Positions 55,498 to 64,000 of a stretch of DNA of 64,000 nt are shown here, piece after piece (the first letter of the stretch is position 1; each line of letters starts with the position of its first letter). The notes under the pieces are model-generated. The model did no database searches. It was not told the origin of the DNA and saw nothing but the letters and a program-made list of their open reading frames with translations. Source of the DNA: Cryptomeria japonica (lineage: Eukaryota; Streptophyta; Pinopsida; Cupressales; Cupressaceae); assembly GCF_030272615.1 (NCBI RefSeq), contig NC_081414.1, positions 239,231,233 through 239,295,232 of the forward strand, given 5' to 3'. Position numbers and translations under genes: made by a program.

Positions 55498-58400
55498 TTA
55501 ATAAAGGACACTAATGCAAGAAGAGAGAATATCTCGAGGGAAGATTTCCAGATACTCAACACTTTTAACTATAGCCTTGTTAGCAAGATAATCAGCAATA
55601 CAATTGATTTCCGTATAACAGTGAGATATAGTGAAGGTATTAAAACACTTTAATTGAGCAAGAATTTGATCTAACAGATACTGTAAGTGCCAGGTAACAC
55701 ATTTCTTATTAGAGACCAATTGAAAGACTAACATTGAATCCCCTTCAATGATAATATCCTTAATGGCCAAAGAGATGGCTAAATATATACCAAAAGATAA
55801 ATCATGAAATTCAGCAGATTTGTTAGAACCAACACCAATAAATTTACACACAGCTTTGACAATCTTAGAATTATGATCAAAGAGGACAACTCCAATCCCC
55901 GACTTTCCCGGATTACCCTTAGCAGCCCCATCAAAATTTAATTTAAATGAGAATTGCGGGGGAGGAAACCATTTAGCAAGCCTACGTTTGGCAAGAGAGG
56001 ATAATCCTGATGCTATATCCCCATGAGATGGGATGAATCGAAGTGATTTCCATTTCCATGTTACCCAATTATCCCAATGAGAAAAGGAGCACAAATGATT
56101 CAAATTTTTATAAATGTAAGAAAGCCCCACCTCAGAAATGGAGGATTGAATCCTATCAAGCACATCCCATAATGAAGCTGATCTATGCTTTAAAATCCTA
56201 GAGTTCCTCTCAAGCCAGATGTTCCAAATGACAATAGAAGGAGCCACAACCCAAAGAGAAGAGTAAAATGAAGATGAATACAACAAAGGACAAGCCAAGA
56301 AATGAGACAATAAATTAGGATCAATGGCAGAAGACCATCCAAGTATACCAAATAACTAGTACCAACAATCCAAAGCAAACAGGCAATGCAGAAACACATG
56401 ATCCATGGATTCCATAAAGAAACCATAAAACACACAAGGAAATACCGCAGTAATCCCAAGCCTATCTAATCTCATCCTAGTGAGAACTCTATCTTGAACT
56501 GTGAGCCAAGAAAAAGAACCATCTTTAGGAAGACAAGATGAATGCCAAAAGAGCTAAGAAGGCCAAGGGGAGGAAGAAGAGGAATGAAACAAGGTCTTAT
56601 ACCCCTCCTTTATAGAATAAGAACCTGAAGTACTCTTAGCCCAAACCAAAACATCATCCTGATCTTGAAACACAAGAAATCTTTTCTCAAGATCGAGTTC
56701 AAAATAAACTTTGAGGTCTTTACTAATGAGTAGAAAATCAATAGATTTCCATCGAGACACGGGATAAGGACCCGAGGTATCAATATCACAATAGTCAACA
56801 ACAAAAACACCCCAAAGACCAGAAAGGATATCAGACAAAGGAGACCAATCCTAAATGGAAGATAAGGTAGCATGACCATTCCAAACTTCATCCCAAAACC
56901 GAACCCTCTTCCCATTATGGACTACCCAAGAGAGGTGAGGAAGGATAACTGATCTACAACTAACAATAAAATTCCAAAAAACTAATCCTTTTGGGAGAGA
57001 CGAGGCTGTCAAAATCCTTTCTCTAGGAGCCCCCTTCAAATACTTAGCAAGCATAATGGAAGCCCATTTACTAGAAGGATCCATATATAGTTTCCAAACA
57101 AGTTTATCCCCCAAGGATTTGTTATGAGAAACCAAGTCTCTGATACTCGAACCCCCCAACTCGTTAGGAAGAGACACCCTATCTCAAGCTAAAAAAGGAA
57201 GCATCTTTTTAACCCCAATGTTATCATTCCAAAAAAAGGATCTTAAAGACACCTTGAGATCATGAACAATCTTGGGGGGGAGTTTTCAAAACAGACATCA
57301 AATAAATAGGAATGGCATTAAGCACTGACTCAATCAAAAGAATCTTACCACCTAAAGTGAGCCATTTATGATTCCAAGAAGAGATTCTGGAAGATATCGC
57401 ATGAACCACTTTATCCCAAAACATTTCCTTATCCGAACCAACAAAAAAAGGAATGCCTAAATACTTACAAGGGAAGGAACCCACTTGAAAACCCCAGAAA
57501 TGAGTCACTTAACCAGAGGGGAAAGATTTAGAAAAAACACCTTTGATTTTAGACTATTACCTTTCTACCCAGAAAAGGAAGAGTAGTCATCTATGATCTT
57601 TTTGATAACTTTGGCCTCTACCATAGAGGCTGAACCAAATAAGAGAGTATCATCTACAAAAAGACAATGAGATTGCGAAGAAGGATACCCATCGATTTTA
57701 ATACCACTCCACAGACTTGAAGATATAGCATAAAAAATGGCCCTACTTAAAGCCTTAGCCAGAAGTATAAATAAAAAGGGGGAAAGAGGATCCCCTTGCC
57801 TAACCCCTCGAGAGGAAGAGAAAAAACCAGTAGGAGACTATTCAGCAAAACTCAAAAAATGAGTAGAAGAAATGCAGGAAAGGACCCATTTAACTCAACT
57901 ATGAGAAAACCCAAAGCAATTCATAACAGAGGCTAAGGAATGCCAATCAAACTGATCATACGCTTTAAGCATCAAGTTTAAGAATCATAGCCGAAATCTT
58001 CTAAAGTGAAATGGAATGCAGAATCTCATGTGCAATAATTGCACCCTCCTAAGTTTCCCTTCCAGGAACAAAACCACCTTGATCAAGAGACACAATCCTA
58101 GGAAGGAACTTAGCCAACCTAACTGAAATTGCCTTACTAATGATTTTATACAAAGTATTGCAAAGAGAAATAGGATGAAAATCAGAAAAAGAAATAGGAT
58201 TATCCACCTTAGGAATAATGGCAATAAGAGTAGTGTTTAGTTCTTTCAAAATAGTTCTATTCCATCTAGACTCTTCCAAGGCTAGTAAAACATCATTCCC
58301 CAAAAAGTCCCAACATTTCTGAAAAAACAAAGTTGTAAACCCATCCGGGCCTAGAGCCTTCTATGAATGCATGGAAAAGACCACCTCTCTTAATTCATCA

Positions 58401-59728
58401 ATAGTAAAAGGAGCCATAAGAATCTTATTGTCATCCTTATTAACAAGTGGAGGGACTGAATTAATAAAATTATTGTCTAAAGAGACCGACTCGATGGATA
58501 GCAAAGACTTAAAAAATTTAACAGCCTCTGAAGCAATTTCACCATCATCAGACAAACACCATTGGAATCATGAATACAAGATATTCTATTACGCTGCCTC
58601 TTTAGCTTAGTTGAAGAGTGAAAAAACTTAGTATTCCTATCACCTTCTGATAACCAACGATCCCTAGATTCCTGCCTCCAATAAGATTCTTCCCAAGCTA
58701 GAACTTCCTCAAATTGGGCTTTCAAACATTTAAGCCTATCATAGGATGAAGGATCCATACCCGAAGCCAAAATAACCTCATTAATTTGTTCAATTTCCTC
58801 TTGAATCCTAGCCTTTTCCCCAAAAATATTCTTAAAATGTAAAGTATTCCAATCTCTAATCTTACCTTTAAGAGAAACCAACTTCTTAACTATCTAAAAC
58901 ATCCTAGATCCATTGACATGTGGAGTAGACAACCACCACATTTTCAATAGAGGCAAAAAATATTGGTCCCTAAACCACATCGGTTCGAATTTGAAAGGAA
59001 GCTTCCTAGGGGCCCTATCCTCAAGAATAGAAAATAAGATAGGGAAACTATCCAAACTAGTAAAAGGTAGGACTGAGGAAAAGAAATCTCGACCAGAATT
59101 ATATCAATTTTTCAAACACCAAAAAACGGTCCAACCTTTCAACAATTTGACAAAAATCCTTTCTCATATTAGTCCAAGTAAAGGGGCCATTTTGAGTTTT
59201 ACAATCAACTAAGTTTAATTTTTTGATAAAATGACAAAAATCATCAATGATATGCTTGTTTGGAATGATACCCCCAACTTTCTCTTCAAGACATGAAATT
59301 ACATTAATGTCATCCCCAAGAACCAAAAAAGCACCCAACAATGGAGAAGCAATCAAAACTAAATTCTCCCAAAGTTTCCTTTTCTCAACAATGCTAATAG
59401 GACCATAAATATTAAAAAACTAGAATATAGTATTAGAAAGTCTACTATTTACTAGCCCAAGCATCCAATTGGATGAAGAGGCAACCAAAGAGAGATCCAC
59501 ACTAGAATCCTTCCAAAGAAAAGAAAGCCCTCTCGAATCCCCCAGAGAGGAAGAAATGCAGAATTTCCAGGGCTTCCAAGAGGAAAACAACAATTCTGTT
59601 GAAGACAAATTTAACTTGGTTTCTTGCTCCATCACAATATCACACTTTATTAAGTCCAATTGGGACTTAATCAAGCGTCTTTTGTTAGGGGCATTTAAGC
59701 CCCTAACATTCCAAGATAAGATCTTCAT
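55498..59728 (-). pseudogene. LINE ORF2: endonuclease, reverse transcriptase, zf-RVT, RNase H
   Basis: Start at 59728: MKILSWNVRGLNAPNKRRLI is the APE-type endonuclease start, followed by EQETKL (Glu) and LGDDINVIS (Asp/Asn pair). The linker includes RDRWLSEGDRNTKFFH. Reverse transcriptase follows: KALGPDGFTTLFFQKCWDFL, AIIPKVDNPISFSDFHPISL, LDQGGFVPGR, then HCLFVDDTLLF with the catalytic F-V-D-D intact at 57649-57660, and CKYLGIPFFVGS. Next are MSLPNELGGSSIRDLVSHNK, the zf-RVT region (about 56350-56640), and an undamaged 270-codon ORF (55498-56310) with RNase H: FDGAAKGNPGKSGIG (Asp), SAEFHDL (Glu), IIIEGDSMLV (Asp) and NCIADYLANKA (Asp). Frameshifts and stops separate most of these blocks. 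Confidence 0.93.
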
Positions 59729-60080
59729 TGGCCTGGAGGGGAGGCAATGACTCCCCTCTTTTCACAATAAGAAGTCTGAGAGACCTTTCCCTCAAAGAAA
59801 ACCTTTTGGAGACTCCTCGTAGAAGCCAAGGCTTTTGTAACTGGTGGACTAAAAGGCTTCTTTGTCCTTTTTATTTTTGGAAGAATCCAAAGGAGAAAGA
59901 AGAGTTGATTGGATACCTACATCAATTTTGGAAGTTGTGTCTTAACATCTTTAGGTTTACGACCCCTCTTTGCAGGATTATTAAAAGGAGATATAGGAGA
60001 GAATGGGGACTGGATCAAAGGCAATCCACCATTAGAACCTAAAAGTGTAGTTCCATCAGGGACCCTATCCTTATCTTGAT

Positions 60081-61892
60081 CTAGACCCTCAAAACCATTA
60101 GAACCCAAAGGAACATTAGGAACAAAACCTGATTCATATCCTTATCTAGATCAAGCAATTCAAAAGGATTACTTGTAGGAAAAGTAGATAAATATTTATC
60201 TAGCTTGCCTAAATCAATTGCAATCGAGGTAATCACTTTGTCTATCAACTCAGAATTAAGAGCAATGTTATTTCTGTTAACAATGTTTTTCACTTGGGAA
60301 ATGAGATGATCATCTAGGACAATAAGAGGACTGTCAAAACCCTGAAAAGACTCTAATATGTCTTTCTCATAAGATGGTTTAACCAAATTTGCAGATTTAG
60401 CAACTGCAGAAGGCGGAGAATTAACTTTATCAACAGGTTTTTCCTTGTCAAGACCCACAGATTTCAAAGACAAATTAACAACACTAGTAGGCAATGAATT
60501 AATATTTTCCACACAAATGCCCTTATCAAGACCCAAGGAAATTATAAGAATGGAACAATTGGTTGTATTTGGAATAGTACCAACCCCAACCGAGACATTC
60601 TTGTCCAAAGGAGGAATAAAAGATGGGATATTAGAATCCTTCAACACAGTCTGCAATTTAGACCAAGAAAGAGATTCAAGGCCCCTCTCAATAGAAGATT
60701 CAAGCATTCTAGAGGCAAATTTAATCTTCTTCATATCAAAAAATAAAGCCGAGTCCATAGATACCAAGGAGTGAGCAAAATCATCAGAATCCCTAACAAT
60801 GTTTTGACGCCAAATACCAACAGAAGATCTAATGTTACAGGTCCGAGGAGGGGAAATATTCGAACCAACTAACACACAAATTTTAACCAAAAAAAATCAT
60901 CCTTAAATACCGAATGAGATAGTACGAACTTGCCAAAGGAATCCCCAATTTTTTTTAAGATATCAAAATCAACAAATTCAGAAGGCAACTAAGGAAGTTT
61001 AAACCAGAGAGGAACTAGTTTGGAGGAAACCCAAGAAGGCTCGAAGAGAGGTTTCCAAATCTCTACAAAAATCAAATTCTTTCCCAACCAAAAAAATGGA
61101 ACCTCTAAAGCCTTATCCTTAGCTTCAGATGAATCAAAAACAACAATGAAAGAACTCACAGACAAAACTTGAAAATACAAGGTGCCATACCAGTGCGAAT
61201 GAATCTTGCATTGTAACTTTGAAAGAGGAATAGCATCACCCCAAACCTGGATGATAATTGCAAGCACCTGGAGATCATGAGCCTTCTTTCCCAGAGAATT
61301 AATAGAGGCATCAATCGAGGGCACCAGAAGCCAAACAGATTGTGGCTTCGAAGTATCAAGATTAGCCAAAGGATGACCATTACCAGCAGTGCCAACCGAA
61401 ATTACCCTCGCTGAAGAAGTATTAGGGCATACCGCCGACTGCAACTCAATTGGAGCCTGCTTAGTGGAGGAAACCCTAGCCCCCTCATTTGGCACACCAT
61501 TTAAACTAGGCCTCACCTTAATGGGACCCTTGGAAGTCCTAAAATTCTCAGCACCTAAACCTTACTGTCGAACACCCATAGCCTCATTCCCAACCTTTTG
61601 ACCATGCCCTCCCTTCTACCAAAAAAAAACTACGAAAATAACCAGAAATAGGGTGATAGCGAAAGTCTATTCGTTGATCAACCACCTGATGCAGACCCTC
61701 ATTACCGTGTCGAGCACCATGCTGAAGATCACTAGATCGAAAACCTTGTTGAACGGACATGTCAACCCACTGCCCCCCTCGAAAAACCCACTGAGGCACG
61801 TGGCTCGTTTGGTGCCCAAAGGGATCCGCAGGTGGCAGAGGATCTACAATCGCCTCGTCCCCCCAACCAAATTTCGGGATGCCCCCCTGCAT
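60081..61892 (-). pseudogene. LINE ORF1 with DUF4283-like RNA-binding domain
   Basis: ORF1 proteins of plant L1 elements bind the LINE RNA. The start is taken at 61892 (MQGGIPKFGWGDEAIVDPLP), followed by a Gly/His-rich segment and a frame break near 61584. The second block (61516-60989) has IIIQVWGDAIPLSKLQCKIH, SSFIVVFDSSEAKDKALEVP and PSWVSSKLVPLWFKLP, the last being the W..LP.LW...P-type motif of DUF4283 proteins. After a stop the frame goes on as LPSEFVDFDILKKIGDSFGK. The third block to 60081 is a low-complexity tail. No CCHC knuckle was found. It precedes ORF2 by about 350 bp. Confidence 0.8.
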
Positions 61893-61935
61893 AATGGAGT
61901 GAAAAATTGCAGACCAAAGTTCTTAATCTTATCTT

Positions 61936-62726
61936 AAAATAAAATAGTAATCGATGACACCATTGTAATGGTAATTTTTATGTATACTTGTTAAAATTGT
62001 TGTTCATTAAATTTCTATTATTGTTAGTCCAAAATTTACTATTCAATAATTTTAATTAGTATAACAACTATTTATTAAATTAATTTTTATATACACAAAC
62101 ACACAAATTTGTATAATTTTTTATATATTTTAAAATAAATATTTTTTAAACTCTTCATTTTTATTTATAATTTAAATTTTGAAATAAAAATTAAATTAAA
62201 TTTATATTATTCTATCGAGATTAGACACCTAAAAACATATGTATATGTATGCTCAAATTCTCATAACTCAAAATTTATAGATCCTTGTCATAAAGGTGTA
62301 GATGGTCCTCCTTTCTCACTTATTCAACTTAGAAATGATCATTTATATTAAAATTTAACATCATTATATCAAAATAGAAAAATTAGAACCTTGACAAAAC
62401 ATTCTAAACTTTGATTTGTTTAAATGAATTGTTTAAAATTATAATAATATATTATTAATTAATTTCAGATAAATCACTCTCAAGAAAGTGATTAAACAAC
62501 ATCAAAAACAATCAAAAACATTCCTCCTCCGAAATGATTGGCTAGATCATTTTCACGTCCGTATTGTTAGTGTCATCAATGTGATTTATGATCTGTACAT
62601 ATTTCCTGTTTCTGCTGGCCTCAACAAAATGAAAACTTGTGGGCATAAAAGTCATCATTACAGAAATCTCTTAAAATTTAGTTTGTAACCAAATTACAGA
62701 AAAATTGTTCCATGATAAACAACATA
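61936..62726. other. AT-rich spacer
   Basis: No gene. 61930-62200 is very AT-rich. Nothing else noted before the MITE. Confidence 0.55.
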
Positions 62727-63164
62727 GGGGAAGAGCACCACTAGTTGAGCACCCTAACTTCACGCTTCTCAAAATCCTAAGTGGAAATTTCAAATCACTC
62801 CCAATATTTTACAGTAGCTTATTTGGCAAGTCCACTGCTTATAACTAAGCTTTCAGCACCACATCATCAAGTATGGTGCCACATCAGCATGCTTTTTGCC
62901 AAGGTGTCCAAAACAACCCCAAAAAAAGTGAGACCAATAGGCGTGCAAAAGAGGCCCCAATAGTTGTGCAGCTGATATGGCATCACCTGATTGGTTACTT
63001 TTTACAATATTAGTACATTTCCTAACAACTATTGGTACATTTCCTAACAAAAATTGATATTTTATGTTTCAAACAATAAGTTTTATTTGTTCAATTTTTG
63101 AAATAAAAGGTATCAACAACCCTCACAACAATTGGTACATGCTCAACTACTGGTGCTCTTCCCC
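62727..63164. mobile_element. MITE-like element with 25-bp terminal inverted repeats
   Basis: The 438-bp element starts GGGGAAGAGCACCACTAGTT (62727) and ends with the inverse AACTACTGGTGCTCTTCCCC (63164), one mismatch in 25 bp. Both ends are flanked by TA, which fits a Tc1/mariner-type target duplication. Inside, GGTACATTTCCTAACAA occurs twice (about 63010 and 63032). There is no coding capacity. It lies about 600 bp upstream of the second dioxygenase gene. Confidence 0.8.
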
Positions 63165-63754
63165 TAATCGTTTCCTCAGGTTCATTTCTCTGACTTATCT
63201 GACCATATGGATAAATTGATAAGCTCCTCAACAAACAGTAAACCAGTTAGATAACATAGTGAACGTTCATTATGTCTTGATGTAGAGGGTGAATATTACT
63301 ATTCAAATTAGAGCAGTTTCACTAATTCAAATCACCTGAATTTAATCTATAAAAGATAATAATGTCTTATACATTCTAAAAATTAGATAAAATGCAGCAT
63401 ATTAATCAACATCGATTCACATACTGAAAATGTAATGCAAACTCTATAACTGATCCCACATAAATAACCCACCACACAAGACACAGCGTTTGTCATGGCT
63501 ACATTGATATTTTCAACTGCCTTTCAATTTAATAACTCACTGATATTGTTCCTACCATTTCATCTTTAAAAGCAATCTCAAAAGGGCATTGGTGTATTAT
63601 AGAGATCCAGTGCTTGGTTTGAGATACTTGTGCTCGTTATGATCAAATTTTTTTAAATATTTTTTTCTTTAAAATTTAAATTGAATTTGGCCCAAAAAAA
63701 CACACTCTAAATTTTAGTTGTGATTCATCATTTTAACATGGATAGTCTACTAGT
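63165..63754 (+). other. 5' flank of the second dioxygenase gene
   Basis: Presumed promoter and leader. AT-rich with no convincing TATA box at the expected distance. T- and A-rich runs lie at 63648-63700. Confidence 0.4.
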
Positions 63755-64000
63755 ATGGTGAATTTCTTGGAAGGAAAAACTCCAGAGCAGAAGCTCCGGA
63801 TGGTCACGTCTCCCAAAGTACTCTTTCCTGCCATTAATTCTCAGAGTGAAGAAAGCGGTGCTGTGGTACAGTCTGGAATATCAGACGTTGACAAAGCATG
63901 GATTGAAAGTGAAATACAGAAGAGTGGAGCTATTCTCTTCAGAGAATTTGGACTAAGGTCTGCAAATGACTTCAATGATTTTGTAGAAGCTTTTGGATGT
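63755..64000 (+). CDS. TauD/clavaminate-synthase-like dioxygenase, paralogue, cut by right edge
   Basis: The frame opens at ATG 63755 and stays open for 82 codons to the window end. It begins MVNFLEGKTPEQKLRMVTSP, closely like MTNFLEGRVGEQKF of the copy at 39652, and continues KVLFPAINS, DKAWIESEIQKSGAILFREF and GLRSANDFNDFVEAFG. GAILFR.FGL..A.DFN.FVEA is shared with the first copy at the same residue distance, and overall identity is roughly half by eye. The iron and 2-oxoglutarate ligands would lie beyond the edge, so activity cannot be judged. The two genes point away from each other with 24 kb of transposons between them. Confidence 0.9.
   Translation, partial: MVNFLEGKTPEQKLRMVTSPKVLFPAINSQSEESGAVVQSGISDVDKAWIESEIQKSGAILFREFGLRSANDFNDFVEAFGC

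Larger units (their letters stand above)
52644..61935 (-). mobile_element. L1-type LINE retrotransposon, full set of domains but decayed
   Basis: On the minus strand the order is ORF1 with a DUF4283-like domain, then ORF2 with endonuclease, reverse transcriptase, zf-RVT and a C-terminal RNase H, then a long 3' region and a 13-bp poly(A) tail (T run at 52644-52656, preceded by TATCCACTTTTATCAAC). The coding core from 55498 to 61892 is certain. That the 2.8 kb between 52657 and 55497 is its own 3' region rather than another element is inferred. No clear target duplication was found. Confidence 0.75.

Overview
The window looks like nuclear DNA of a seed plant, most likely a conifer or other gymnosperm. 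The signs are very sparse genes in an AT-rich background, a PLS-type pentatricopeptide repeat (PPR) gene with nearly identical repeat units as is common in gymnosperms, spliceosomal introns, and a dense layer of old, inactivated transposable elements. Only two host loci are convincing. One is a PPR gene cut by the left edge that has lost its DYW domain. The other is a pair of TauD/clavaminate-synthase-like dioxygenase genes arranged head to head: a complete three-exon copy on the minus strand (37996-39652) and the 5' end of a paralogue on the plus strand (63755 to the right edge).

Layout. 1-1600: PPR gene and its broken DYW tail. 3234-17881: a complete but dead 14.6-kb Ty3/gypsy element on the minus strand, with 785-bp LTRs and a perfect 5-bp target duplication (GTAAG). 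Its domain order is gag, protease, G-patch, reverse transcriptase, RNase H, a second RNase H, integrase, which is the Tat/Ogre type. Between integrase and the 3' LTR it carries, in antisense, a plant-mobile-domain (PMD) gene fragment with its own TATA box and a plausible intron. 19.3-24.5 kb: remains of other LTR elements, including a long Copia-type LTR, a primer-binding site, decayed zinc-knuckle gag and an unrecognised decayed ORF. 24.8 kb: a tRNA-derived SINE. 25-32 kb: a large fold-back structure whose core is a 3.1-kb satellite made of a 20-bp unit in both orientations, flanked by purine-rich tracts and diverged inverted arms. 36.8-39.7 kb: minisatellite and the intact dioxygenase gene. 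41.4-44.8 kb: LINE remnant, Copia LTR with polypurine tract, and a short retroposed insert with a 10-bp target duplication. 45.4-49.5 kb: a degenerate hAT transposon with CCGAGT-type subterminal repeats. 52.6-61.9 kb: an L1-type LINE on the minus strand (DUF4283-type ORF1; endonuclease, reverse transcriptase, zf-RVT and RNase H in ORF2). 62.7-63.2 kb: a MITE with 25-bp terminal inverted repeats.

The genes do not form a pathway. The two dioxygenase copies are probably a duplicated host locus driven apart by insertions. Nearly everything else is transposon biology. The most unusual items are the bidirectional 20-bp satellite with its higher-order repeat and inverted flanks, the antisense PMD unit inside the gypsy element, and inverted clusters of a GCGTCTGTG motif near both ends of that element. 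Exon borders, repeat counts and divergence values were read by eye.
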